This document shows, one piece after another, positions 1 to 8,123 of a stretch of 64,000 nt of DNA (the first letter of the stretch is position 1; each line of letters starts with the position of its first letter). The stretch is from Desulfobacteraceae bacterium UBA2245. GTDB taxonomy: Bacteria; Desulfobacterota; Desulfobacteria; Desulfobacterales; UBA2245. Under the pieces are notes generated by a model that saw only the letters and a program-made list of their open reading frames with translations, was not told the origin of the DNA and searched no databases. The DNA is taken from the NCBI GenBank assembly GCA_002347265.1, contig DDYB01000017.1, positions 1 through 64,000 of the forward strand, given 5' to 3'. A program made the translations under genes and the position numbers.

Positions 1-9
1 GATATCCAT
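1..9 (-). CDS. possible first codons of an off-window gene
   Basis: On the minus strand an ATG at 9-7 reads off the left edge (Met-Asp-Ile). A strong Shine-Dalgarno-like AGGAGGT lies at about 24-30, but the spacing of about 12 bases is long. A second in-frame ATG at 33-31 could be the start instead. Nothing can be said about the product. Confidence 0.25.
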
Positions 10-117
10 AGATATTTTTAAACCTCCTGTCATTAGAACTGCTTTTTGGGCTTTGAAACTCGATCTGGCTGATTTAAATGAACACGTGGGCATCAAGAGA
101 ACCAATGGGTTCTTTAA

Positions 118-260
118 CAGGCTGTTGAAAAACTGCGCCTGAGGCCGCCATTCAGCGTTGCGCGGCTCTCGCCAATGCTCACATATGCTTGAATATGCTG
201 CGCTTGTCGCACCGCCGCGCGCCTTGCCTGACGGCCTGATTCTTGTTTTTCAACACCCTG
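118..260. repeat. palindromic element with about 27-bp terminal inverted repeats
   Basis: The left end (118-147) begins CAGGCTGTTGAAAAAC and runs to a TGAGGCC. The right end (about 233-260), read on the other strand, begins CAGGGTGTTGAAAAAC and runs to TCAGGCC. The two ends are therefore inverted repeats with few mismatches around a GC-rich core of about 90 bases that contains CATATG. No coding sequence is apparent inside. The form suits a REP/MITE-like interspersed element or a large hairpin at the 3' end of the chloride-channel gene, whose stop codon is adjacent. No second copy was seen in this window. Confidence 0.55.
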
Positions 261-2081
261 CTATGCCATGGCCTGATGCTTCATCTCCAGAAGCCGCTGG
301 TTGTAAAAGGAGATGACCTCCCTTCGGTTGATCATGCCGATCAGAACGCCGGAATCCGTATCCGATACCACCGGAAGACTGTCGATGTTTTTGACGGTGA
401 ATTTTTGCAGCACCGAATTCAGATCCTCCGAGGGCGTGGTCACGATGATGTCCGAGGTGGCGATGTCCTTCATCACCACCAGGTTCTCGATATCGGAACT
501 GAACAGCACGGCCCGGATATCCGTACTGGAGAAAATGCCGACCAGGCGTTTTTCATGATCCATCACCGGAAAATAATGCTGTTTGGTTTCTGAAAAATAG
601 GTTTTGAATTCCCGAAAGCTCATGTCCTGAGGAATCAGCTCCACCTTTTTGACCAGCGGCATCAGGTCCCGGACATGAATGGCCTGAAGAATGTCCACGA
701 AAAATTCCCCGGCATGCGCCGGCGAATCGATTCTGCTTTTGGCCTGTTTGATGTACAGGGACCAGCGGCGGGAGGCCAGATAGGCCACCGAGCAAACGAG
801 CAGGCTGGGCAGCAGCAGATGATAGGAGTTGGTCATCTCGCTGACAAAAATAATGCTGGAAATCGGCGTGTTGGAAACCGCGGCAAAAAAACCGGCCATG
901 CCGACGATCACATAAGCGCCCGGAGCGGTCGCCACGGAGGGCATCAGCTGATGAAAAACATTGCCGACCACGCCGCCCATGGCCCCGCCGATCACGATGG
1001 AAGGGCCGAACACCCCGCCGCTTCCGCCCGAACCGATGGTAAAGGAGGTGGTAACCACCTTGCCGATCGCCAGTGCCAGCAGAAAGGGCACGGTCAGCTG
1101 ATTGTCCAGAGCCTGCTGCACAAATCCGTATCCAAAAGAAAGGGTCTGCGGCAGAAAAAAACCGATTATTCCGGTGCAGAGCCCGCCGATGGCCGGTTTG
1201 ATATGATTGGGAATTTTAAAGGACCTGAACAGCCGGGTCAGACCGAAAAAACATTTTATGAAGAAAATGCCGGAAGCCGCCAGAATCAGGGCCAGAACCA
1301 CATAAGGGCCGAGCTCCAGGGGGTTTCTGAATAGAAAATCATCGGCCTGATACAAGGACCCCCAGCCGAACACCAGGCAGAAGAGGCAGTAGGCGATCAC
1401 CGAGGAGATGCCCGCCGGAATGATTACCTCGGATTCGAATTCGGGATCACTGTAAAGCACCTCGGCGGCAAAAAGAGCGCCGGCCAGCGGGGCCCGGAAT
1501 ATGCTGCCTACGCCGGCGCCGATTCCGGCCGCCACCATGATTCTGCGCTCCCGCACGGAAAGATTGAGTCTGGCGCCCAGAAAAGATCCGAACCCCGCCC
1601 CGATCTGCGCAATGGGCCCTTCACGGCCTCCGGAGCCTCCTGTTGTCAGGGTGATGGCCGAGGTGAGCGTCTTGATGAAAGGAACCCGGCCGCGGATGAA
1701 ACCGCCTTTTCGATGATAGGCGTCAATGGCCGCATCTGCGCCGTCGCCTTCGGCCTCGGGAGAAAACGTGTAAACGATGAAACCGCAGACCAGACCGCCC
1801 AGGGCGGGAAGAATCAGAAGAACCCATCTCCGGAAGGGCGTTGCGGTATGACCCAGAATCGGATGTTCGCCGGCCGGCGGCATCGGCCGGTACCCGGCCA
1901 GGGTGTCCAGAAAATAATGGCTGCCCAGTTCGCAGAGAAAATGGAAGGCAATGGCGCCCAGACCGGCAATGATTCCGATCAGGACAAAGTAAACGGTCCA
2001 TCTGCCGGCATGGGCAAAATCAAATGATGAGACTCGCCTCAAAATCCGGGCAATTCCTTTTTCCGAACCCGATTCCGTCAT
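261..2081 (-). CDS. CLC-family chloride channel/transporter with two CBS domains
   Basis: A 606-residue integral membrane protein of the CLC (voltage-gated chloride channel / Cl-/H+ antiporter) family. Hydrophobic helices fill residues about 25-450. The family anion-pathway signatures are present: GSGGREGP near residue 150, with the gating glutamate of the GREGP motif, and GSGGVFGPS near residue 350. The C-terminal 130 residues form a tandem CBS pair (VRDLMPL... and VKDIATSD...), usually a nucleotide-binding regulatory module. Whether it is a channel or an exchanger cannot be decided here. The start ATG has only a weak ribosome site. It is transcribed in the same direction as the upstream aminotransferase, with 58 bases between them. 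Confidence 0.93.
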   Translation of the reverse strand: MTESGSEKGIARILRRVSSFDFAHAGRWTVYFVLIGIIAGLGAIAFHFLCELGSHYFLDTLAGYRPMPPAGEHPILGHTATPFRRWVLLILPALGGLVCGFIVYTFSPEAEGDGADAAIDAYHRKGGFIRGRVPFIKTLTSAITLTTGGSGGREGPIAQIGAGFGSFLGARLNLSVRERRIMVAAGIGAGVGSIFRAPLAGALFAAEVLYSDPEFESEVIIPAGISSVIAYCLFCLVFGWGSLYQADDFLFRNPLELGPYVVLALILAASGIFFIKCFFGLTRLFRSFKIPNHIKPAIGGLCTGIIGFFLPQTLSFGYGFVQQALDNQLTVPFLLALAIGKVVTTSFTIGSGGSGGVFGPSIVIGGAMGGVVGNVFHQLMPSVATAPGAYVIVGMAGFFAAVSNTPISSIIFVSEMTNSYHLLLPSLLVCSVAYLASRRWSLYIKQAKSRIDSPAHAGEFFVDILQAIHVRDLMPLVKKVELIPQDMSFREFKTYFSETKQHYFPVMDHEKRLVGIFSSTDIRAVLFSSDIENLVVMKDIATSDIIVTTPSEDLNSVLQKFTVKNIDSLPVVSDTDSGVLIGMINRREVISFYNQRLLEMKHQAMA

Positions 2082-2139
2082 TTTCGCTGTTTCCGGCTTC
2101 TGCCTTCAGAAAGCGGACGTGAAAGGGATTCGAAGTGAT

Positions 2140-3465
2140 TCAGCACGGGCGAGCGCTGGAAGCCAGATCCTGAATCCCCTTAAAAATAATTTCAAACAGT
2201 ATTGGAATCTGATCTTTTTCCAGGCAGGAAAAGGCGATTCGAAGGTCCTTGTCTCCCATGGAAATCAGGCCGACTCCATAATGATCCAGCAGATGCTGGC
2301 GCAGGGTTTCGGCATGGACCGTTTTGAGCCGCAGGCACATGAAATACCCGGAATTAAATGGATAGACATCCCACTTGTCCTGGTATTTCGGGTCGCGCGA
2401 AACCTGTTTGACATATTCCGCCCGGCTTTTCAGGATGGTGAATTTTCGGCGAATCTCATCATCGAACTCCCGGCTCTCAATGGATCTGAGCACGATGGAC
2501 TGGCCCATATGCGAGGCATTGGAAATGGATGACCGGATGCAGCCGGCGGTTTTCTTTTCAAGCGCCTGGTATACTTCGGAGGGATCCCCCTCAACCGTGC
2601 AGCCATAGGTGATAAAACCGATGCGCAGGCCCCAGGCGAAGATCTCCTTGCTGGCGCCGTCGAGTTTGACGCCCATCAATCTGGGATGCTGCTGGCAGAT
2701 TCGGGAAAACAGGGATTCCTTCAATGTGTCGGCCTCATAGAAAAGCCCGAAGTACGCATCGTCAAAAACTGCAATGATGTTGGTCCCCTGCCGGGCGAGC
2801 CGGGTCAGTATCTCGACGACCGCTTCACCCTCGCTTTCAGACAGCGTATAGCCCGTAGGATTGTTGGGAAAGTTCAAGAACACAATCAGCTTGGTGTTTA
2901 CTTTGGCCAGATCTTCCAGGGTACGGGCGAAAGCCGCCAGATTGAACCGGCAATCTTCGGTGAACATGGGATACTTGTGAATCACGGCGCATTTTCGAAT
3001 CGAAAATATCAGATCGTAATTGCCCCAGATCATGTCCGGAAAAACAACCACATCCTCCGGATCGACCCATAGATCGGCAAACGTGCTGATCGCGTGGGTA
3101 ATGCCGGAAGTCACCACCGGCATGCTGAACGTTCTGGTTTTTAAGGTTGGATTTTTTTTCAGCATCAGGTCGCGCCAGGCCTTCCGCAAAGTCTGAATGC
3201 CGAAGGAAGGCGCATAGGTCAGGGATTCTTCCGGACTCATGGTTCCGAGCGCATCCCGCGTGGAATTCAGATACATGATCTGGCCCGCTTCCAGGGCGAC
3301 GCCGATGGTAGCGTTGAGTTTATACGCCTTTTCCTTGGCCTCGGCGCTCTGATCCAGTATTCCCTTGGGAAAAAAGAATTTTTCTCCCATCTCTGAGAGC
3401 ATCTCAACGATATGCGGGTTGCCTTGCTCAATGATTTGGTTGAGTTGCTTTGCAAGCGGATTCAT
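2140..3465 (-). CDS. class I/II PLP-dependent aminotransferase
   Basis: A 441-residue fold-type I aminotransferase that would transfer an amino group between an amino acid and a 2-oxoacid using pyridoxal phosphate. The Schiff-base lysine lies in DGASKEIFAWGLR near residue 270, followed by the phosphate-binding arginine. NFPNNPTGY, which contacts the cofactor ring, and VFDDAYFG are also present. The N-terminal part is somewhat longer than in AspC, resembling aspartate/aromatic-type members annotated only by family. Substrate is not predictable. The start has a good AAGGAAG site. The CLC gene follows on the same strand. Confidence 0.9.
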   Translation of the reverse strand: MNPLAKQLNQIIEQGNPHIVEMLSEMGEKFFFPKGILDQSAEAKEKAYKLNATIGVALEAGQIMYLNSTRDALGTMSPEESLTYAPSFGIQTLRKAWRDLMLKKNPTLKTRTFSMPVVTSGITHAISTFADLWVDPEDVVVFPDMIWGNYDLIFSIRKCAVIHKYPMFTEDCRFNLAAFARTLEDLAKVNTKLIVFLNFPNNPTGYTLSESEGEAVVEILTRLARQGTNIIAVFDDAYFGLFYEADTLKESLFSRICQQHPRLMGVKLDGASKEIFAWGLRIGFITYGCTVEGDPSEVYQALEKKTAGCIRSSISNASHMGQSIVLRSIESREFDDEIRRKFTILKSRAEYVKQVSRDPKYQDKWDVYPFNSGYFMCLRLKTVHAETLRQHLLDHYGVGLISMGDKDLRIAFSCLEKDQIPILFEIIFKGIQDLASSARPC

Positions 3466-3691
3466 GAATCGGCTTCCTTATGGTTCTGCAATTGCGGTGG
3501 CCCTTCCGACCGTCCGTTTTCCCTCAGGATGTCTCGGACAGCCGTTTTCAGGCAGTTATGCATACGCCCGGAAATTGTCCCGGTTCGCTTCCGGAAAATA
3601 TTCTTATAGACTGCAAGCGAGAAATGTCAAGCACAAATGGCCCTTAAAAATCAAGCGGATGAAAAACTTTTTCACAGTCCGGAGTCATAAG

Positions 3692-3721
3692 CAAAAAAAA
3701 CCCCGCTCGATGCGAGCGGGG
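3692..3721 (-). terminator. rho-independent terminator of the PxxKW gene
   Basis: A perfect 9-bp GC-rich stem (3701-3709 with 3713-3721), a 3-base loop, and eight consecutive T residues on the minus strand right after the stem. It sits about 20 bases beyond the stop codon of the PxxKW gene. Confidence 0.9.
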
Positions 3722-3742
3722 TTTATGGATCGAAAACTTATC

Positions 3743-4024
3743 TTATTTGCCGCCGCGCTTAGATGCCTTCAGCGGATTGATCTTTGTCTTTGCGGTCGCA
3801 ACGGCGGCGATATGGGTCGCCAGGTTGCAGTTTCCGTTTTTCCATTTCAGCGCAGGTTCCGGACATGCGGTGCAATACCAGCTGCCTTCGATTTCAGTCC
3901 TCCGGTTGCATCCCTCGCAGGGTTCCACGACCGGATGGCAGAATCCGCCATTATAAGAACATCCTTTTGCGGTCATCAGAGCGCATTCCTGACCTTTGCG
4001 TACAGTTTTACAAATCAATCTCAT
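3743..4024 (-). CDS. PxxKW-family cysteine-rich protein
   Basis: A 93-residue soluble protein with nine cysteines (residues 5, 14, 22, 29, 36, 39, 51, 54, 66) and the diagnostic PALKW at 57-61. It matches my memory of the PxxKW cysteine-rich family found mainly in anaerobic Desulfobacterota, whose function is unknown. The cysteine spacing (CEGC, CTAC) suggests metal or Fe-S binding. The reading frame is open to 4111, but a consensus promoter lies inside that extension. The ATG at 4024, directly after an AAGGGGGTG ribosome site, gives the family-typical N terminus. It has its own promoter and terminator, so it is a single-gene unit. Confidence 0.82.
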   Translation of the reverse strand: MRLICKTVRKGQECALMTAKGCSYNGGFCHPVVEPCEGCNRRTEIEGSWYCTACPEPALKWKNGNCNLATHIAAVATAKTKINPLKASKRGGK

Positions 4025-4078
4025 CACCCCCTTGTGGAATTTCAAAAAGACCCATAGGCCCTTTAAAAGGATTGGGCG

Positions 4079-4107
4079 AATATAATAGGAGAGAAAAGCA
4101 TTGTCAA
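4079..4107 (-). promoter_or_regulatory. sigma-70-type promoter for the PxxKW gene
   Basis: Read on the minus strand: TTGACA (4107-4102), a 17-base spacer, then TATATT (4084-4079). This is a near-perfect housekeeping promoter. Transcription would start near 4072, leaving a leader of about 48 bases. Confidence 0.75.
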
Positions 4108-4111
4108 CCAC

Positions 4112-5097
4112 TTTTTAATGAATTCAAAGGGAAACGAATCCGATTCCGAAAACGGCGGGAGGCCTTCTCTCCGGACTCAGTCAAGGCTGAATGGCAGCGT
4201 CCATGTCCGGTTCAAAGCTCGCATTACCTGACCCGTTCAGGCGAATGCGTCGGATTCTACGGCCCCAGGCCACGGCAATACCGTCGTGGCCGGGCATCTG
4301 TACCTCGAAAAGCTGCCGTACAGATAAAATGCAAGCCCGGGTCTTACAAAAACCGCTTGAATCGTAATGCTCGCATCACCTGTCTCTGTTGTCGGCAAAT
4401 TTCTGCTAAAGGGTACCGGTCATAGTTGGTGTCCATTCATAAACAGGCCAATCGGGTTTATTGGGCGGCGGAAAATATCCATCTTTCATGTCAGACCTGT
4501 CCGCTCGATATGATTTTGGTTTCAGAGAACAACAATTGTCAATTTTGTCTGTTTTAGGACATGGCTATTCCTTTGAAACTCGGATTTCGTATTTTCAGAT
4601 TTAATTTATGCCGGTCTGGCTCTGGCCGGCTTAATCAGGTTGGCCGTCGCTGCAGACAGCCATGCGCAGCTTTCAGACGATCGTCGACCCGGCGGTCAAA
4701 TCCGGAGCAGCGCTTTATCCAGGAGACAATCGACTCTACTCCGGCCCGGAAGCGCCGCAGGCGATTGTATGCCCACTGACTGCGGCATATATTCTCCTTC
4801 TGAAATTTCCCCCTGCTTTAGAAAAATTGAGTTGTTTCCGGCTATCTTTTCGATTTTCCCGTCCCCACTTCCCCGCTCTATATAAGGTAGCGGTACATGC
4901 GCTCAAACTTGAAGTCTTTGAAAAATAGAGACGGCGTCTCCGAAGTTCACTATTTAAATTCGAGTGCGGGGTCGTGAATCGTTATCGGAAATGCTTATAT
5001 TGGATTCCGATCAGCGAATTTCGTCCTGGGTTTCTATTTACCCCTTTGAAAAATAGTGTGGTTGATCAGTTCATTCGGGATTGCTTCAATATATTGC
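4112..5097. other. 985-base stretch without a recognisable gene; paired hairpins at 4268-4325
   Basis: No reading frame here looks like a known protein. Two adjacent perfect-stem hairpins occur: GGCCACG/CGTGGCC (4268-4274 with 4285-4291) and ATCTGTAC/GTACAGAT (4296-4303 with 4318-4325). On the minus strand, patches of about 4200-4400 read as protein-like sequence broken by stops and frame changes, so this may be decayed coding sequence. No match to SRP RNA, RNase P, 6S or c-di-GMP riboswitch motifs was recognised by eye. Confidence 0.4.
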
Positions 5098-5125
5098 TTG
5101 ACATGATCTTGAAAAAGTATAAAAT
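5098..5125 (+). promoter_or_regulatory. promoter of the kor-hdr operon
   Basis: TTGACA at 5098-5103, a 16-base spacer and TAAAAT at 5120-5125. Transcription would begin near 5132, about 50 bases before the ferredoxin start codon. It is the only strong promoter-like sequence seen ahead of the operon. Confidence 0.6.
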
Positions 5126-5183
5126 TTTTTCGTCTTTTCAAAGGCGCTTCAAGCTTTACAAACAAAATACACTGGAGAGGGCT

Positions 5184-5492
5184 ATGGATTTTTGGAGGGT
5201 TCCTCTGGATATTGATGCGATTCAGGTGCCGCGGGGAATAGTTACCATTTTTGAGGATCGATGCAAAGGATGCGGGTATTGCATCACCTTTTGCCCTCGA
5301 CACGTGCTGAATCTTGCTTCGCGGTTCAACGTGAAGGGATATCATCCTCCCGAGGTCATCCGAGCGGATGACTGCGTCAATTGCCGTTTTTGCGAGATCA
5401 TCTGCCCGGAATTTGCCATCTACTCCACCGAAGCGTCGCCGGATAGTCCGGCTTCCGTCCCGTGCTCATGCGATACGATCAAGGAAACTTAA
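5184..5492 (+). CDS. korD: 2[4Fe-4S] ferredoxin subunit of 2-oxoacid:ferredoxin oxidoreductase (KorD-like)
   Basis: A 102-residue protein with two ferredoxin cluster motifs: C27-K-G-C30-G-Y-C33-I-T-F-C37-P and C64-V-N-C67-R-F-C70-E-I-I-C74-P. It is the delta subunit that takes electrons from the thiamine-diphosphate site of the oxidoreductase and passes them on. The frame is open from 4974, but the ATG at 5184 follows a GGAGAGG ribosome site and gives a family-typical length. The promoter at 5098 lies inside the longer frame. First gene of the operon, with korA only 5 bases downstream. Confidence 0.9.
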   Translation: MDFWRVPLDIDAIQVPRGIVTIFEDRCKGCGYCITFCPRHVLNLASRFNVKGYHPPEVIRADDCVNCRFCEIICPEFAIYSTEASPDSPASVPCSCDTIKET

Positions 5493-5497
5493 AACCG

Positions 5498-6643
5498 ATG
5501 AAACCAGCGCTGCTTACAGGAAAGCATTACATCACCGGGGATGTGGCCTGCGCGGAGGGCGCTCTGGCCGCCGGGTGCAGATTTTTTGGAGGGTATCCCA
5601 TCACTCCGGCCACCGAGATCGCCGAACATATGGCGGAAAGACTTCCCGGGGTAGGTGGTCTTTTTATTCAGATGGAGGACGAGATTGCCGCCATGGCTTC
5701 GGTGCTGGGTGCTTCTTGGGCGGGGAAAAAAAGCATGACGGCAACCTCGGGTCCTGGATTCAGCCTGATGATGGAAAACATCGGACTGGGAGTCAGTACG
5801 GAAACGCCCTGCGTAGTGGTCAATGTTCAGCGCGGCGGACCGTCCACCGGTCTGCCCACCCAGGTCGCTCAGGGGGACATGATGCAGGCCCGCTGGGGCT
5901 CCCACGGACATTATGCAATTATCGCACTGTCCCCCTCGTCTCCTCAGGAGCTGTTTTACCAGACCATTCGGGCCTTTAACCTGAGCGAAAAATACCGAAC
6001 CCCGGTTTTAATCATGACGGATGAGGTGATCGGTCATATGAGCGAACGGGTCGAAATTCCAGAGGCCGGGAAAATCGAAGTGTTTTCCCGGAACAAGCCC
6101 AGGGGGCGCCGGGATCGCTTCAGGCTTTTTTCACCCGTAGAAAACGGCGTCGCGCCCATGCCGGCGGCCGGCGACGGTTACCGGATTCATGTGACCGGCC
6201 TGACCCATGATGAACGGGGATATCCGGACCTGACCGTAGACGCTCAGGCAAACATGGTAGGCCGGATCGTCGGAAAGATTCAGAACCACCTGGACGATAT
6301 CATTCAAACGGAAAGTTATCGGATGCAGGACGCAGAAATCGTGTTGATTTCTTATGGCGTCTCCGGACGAACCGCTCTGGCCGCCGTGGATATGGCCCGC
6401 AGCCAGGGAATCAAGGCCGGACTTTTGCGGCTTCTGACCGTCTGGCCTTTTCCCGAAGCGATGATCCGGTCTCTGGCCGGACGTGTGAAAGGCTTTGTGA
6501 CGGTTGAAATCAATCTGGGGCAGATCCATCTTGAGGTGGAGCGTTGCGCTGCTGGCCGGACCCCGGCGTTTCTGGTGGGACATGCGGGCGGAACTCTGAT
6601 TTCGCCGCAACGGGTGGTTGAGCGGATAAAGGAGGCTTTTTAG
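5498..6643 (+). CDS. korA: 2-oxoacid:ferredoxin oxidoreductase alpha subunit (KorA)
   Basis: A 381-residue alpha subunit (pyrimidine-binding and transketolase C-terminal-like domains) of a 2-oxoacid:ferredoxin oxidoreductase, likely 2-oxoglutarate synthase. The family oxidises a 2-oxoacid plus CoA to acyl-CoA, CO2 and reduced ferredoxin. FFGGYPITPATEI near residue 30, the QMEDEIAAM segment and ATSGPGFSLMMENIGL are hallmark KorA sequences. The start at 5498 was chosen over 5462 because AAGGAAACT precedes it and because it avoids overlap with korD. The true acyl substrate (2-oxoglutarate, pyruvate or a branched 2-oxoacid) cannot be read from sequence alone. Confidence 0.92.
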   Translation: MKPALLTGKHYITGDVACAEGALAAGCRFFGGYPITPATEIAEHMAERLPGVGGLFIQMEDEIAAMASVLGASWAGKKSMTATSGPGFSLMMENIGLGVSTETPCVVVNVQRGGPSTGLPTQVAQGDMMQARWGSHGHYAIIALSPSSPQELFYQTIRAFNLSEKYRTPVLIMTDEVIGHMSERVEIPEAGKIEVFSRNKPRGRRDRFRLFSPVENGVAPMPAAGDGYRIHVTGLTHDERGYPDLTVDAQANMVGRIVGKIQNHLDDIIQTESYRMQDAEIVLISYGVSGRTALAAVDMARSQGIKAGLLRLLTVWPFPEAMIRSLAGRVKGFVTVEINLGQIHLEVERCAAGRTPAFLVGHAGGTLISPQRVVERIKEAF

Positions 6644-6646
6644 ATC

Positions 6647-7489
6647 ATGGCGGATCATCTCAAAAAAGCCGGCAACAAGCAGGTCCACCCTCTGGACGAC
6701 ATGGTTCGAAGAGATCGCATGCCTCATATCTGGTGTCCGGGCTGCGGCATCGGCACTGTTTTTTCGGCTTGTCTGACGGCCATTAAGAGCAGTGGAATCG
6801 ATCTGGACAAGGTCGTCATGGTGTCCGGGATCGGATGTTCGGGCCGGGCGGCCGGGTATACCAATCTGGATTCTTTTCATACAACTCATGGCCGGGCCAT
6901 TCCATTCGCTACCGGAGTAAAACTGGCCAACCCCGAACTTAAGGTCATCGTGTTCAGCGGAGACGGCGATCTTTTTGCCATCGGCGGCAACCATTTCATT
7001 CACGCGGCCCGTCGGAACATCGACATTACCGTCGTGTGCGTCAACAACCTGAATTACGGAATGACCGGCGGCCAGGCTGCGGCCACCACTCCCGAAGGTT
7101 CCCTCACCACCACAACGCCTTTGGGAAATCCCGAAAGACCTTTTAACCTTCCGCTTCTGGCATATGCAGCCGGAGCGGCCTATGTGGCCCGATGGACCAT
7201 GCTGCACATCCAGGATCTCACTGAATCCATTAAAGAAGCGATGGTCAAGCCGGGATTCGCTTTTATCGAGGCACTTTCTCCCTGCCCGGTCAACTACGGA
7301 CGAAGAAACAAGGAAAAACCTTTGGATACCCTGACGATGTACCGGGACAAGACCATCATCAAAAACGGGGCTTCCCCTCTGGAACTGGACGTCGATTCCA
7401 GGAAAAGCATCATACTGGGCAAATTCGTGGACATTCAGAAACCGACTTTTTTCGAGCTGTACGAAAAAATCTACAGGCCGGCAGAGTAG
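6647..7489 (+). CDS. korB: 2-oxoacid:ferredoxin oxidoreductase beta subunit (KorB)
   Basis: A 280-residue thiamine-diphosphate-binding subunit. WCPGCGIG near residue 30 is the conserved cysteine motif. GDGDLFAIGGNHFIHAARRN is the TPP/Mg2+ motif, followed by NNLNYGMTGGQ. It forms the catalytic core with KorA. It starts 4 bases after korA behind an AAGGAGG ribosome site, so the two are almost certainly made in step. Length is normal for the family and no residue loss was seen. Confidence 0.93.
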   Translation: MADHLKKAGNKQVHPLDDMVRRDRMPHIWCPGCGIGTVFSACLTAIKSSGIDLDKVVMVSGIGCSGRAAGYTNLDSFHTTHGRAIPFATGVKLANPELKVIVFSGDGDLFAIGGNHFIHAARRNIDITVVCVNNLNYGMTGGQAAATTPEGSLTTTTPLGNPERPFNLPLLAYAAGAAYVARWTMLHIQDLTESIKEAMVKPGFAFIEALSPCPVNYGRRNKEKPLDTLTMYRDKTIIKNGASPLELDVDSRKSIILGKFVDIQKPTFFELYEKIYRPAE

Positions 7490-7532
7490 ATTTTGAACAA
7501 GAAAAATACAATCGCGTTTTAAAACGAGGCAT

Positions 7533-8123
7533 ATGCAGGATCTCGAGGAGATAAAAATCATCGTAACGGGTTTCGGGGGCCAGGGAATTATTATGGCAGG
7601 CCGCATAATCGGCAAGGCCGCATCTCTGGTGGATGGTAACGAGAGCACCATGGTTCAGTCCTATGGCCCGGAATCACGGGGGGGCGCCTGTAACGCTCAG
7701 ATAATCATCAGCGCAAATCCCATTCACTATCCCTATGTGGACCAGGCCGACATTCTGATTTGCATGTCTCAGGGAGGATATGAAAAATATATCGAACAAC
7801 TCAAAGCGCAGGGTACCCTGATCGCGGACGAGGACCTGGTGAATCCGGCAGATGGGGATTTCGATGCCTACCATGTTCCGGCGACAAGAATGGCCGAGGC
7901 CCTGGGTCAGAAAATGATGGCAAACATCATCATGATCGGCTTTCTGACAGCCGTTATTCCGGCTGTCTCCGTAAACGCAGCCAGAGAAACCATTCGCCAC
8001 AGCGTTCCCAGGGGAACCGAGGAATTGAATCTGAAGGCATTTGCGAAAGGATACGATCATGGTCTTGCCGTTCTGAAGGGCAGAGAGAAAAAAGCCGCTG
8101 GACAGACAGGAGCGATTGCATGA
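7533..8123 (+). CDS. korC: 2-oxoacid:ferredoxin oxidoreductase gamma subunit (KorC)
   Basis: A 196-residue gamma-domain subunit. GFGGQGIIMAGRIIG at the N terminus and SYGPESRGGACNAQIIIS are typical of the family, which closes over the CoA site. It completes a four-subunit enzyme (KorDABC). Its stop codon overlaps the ATG of the next gene (ATGA), suggesting translational coupling to the flavoprotein that follows, and so a functional link between the oxidoreductase and the Hdr-type proteins. Confidence 0.92.
   Translation: MQDLEEIKIIVTGFGGQGIIMAGRIIGKAASLVDGNESTMVQSYGPESRGGACNAQIIISANPIHYPYVDQADILICMSQGGYEKYIEQLKAQGTLIADEDLVNPADGDFDAYHVPATRMAEALGQKMMANIIMIGFLTAVIPAVSVNAARETIRHSVPRGTEELNLKAFAKGYDHGLAVLKGREKKAAGQTGAIA

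Noticed and set aside
4190..4440. Riboswitch or structured RNA (c-di-GMP, SRP, RNase P) in the gene-free stretch
   Set aside because: Hairpins are present, but the conserved core sequences of these RNA classes were not found by eye. Kept only as an unexplained structure.
4974..5183. Longer ferredoxin start at 4974
   Set aside because: The extension has no ferredoxin similarity and contains the operon promoter. The ATG at 5184 has a good ribosome site.
6131..7651. 506-residue open frame on the minus strand across korA/korB/korC
   Set aside because: It lies opposite well-conserved kor genes, has low-complexity His/Arg-rich composition and no family features. It is a shadow frame of GC-rich coding sequence.
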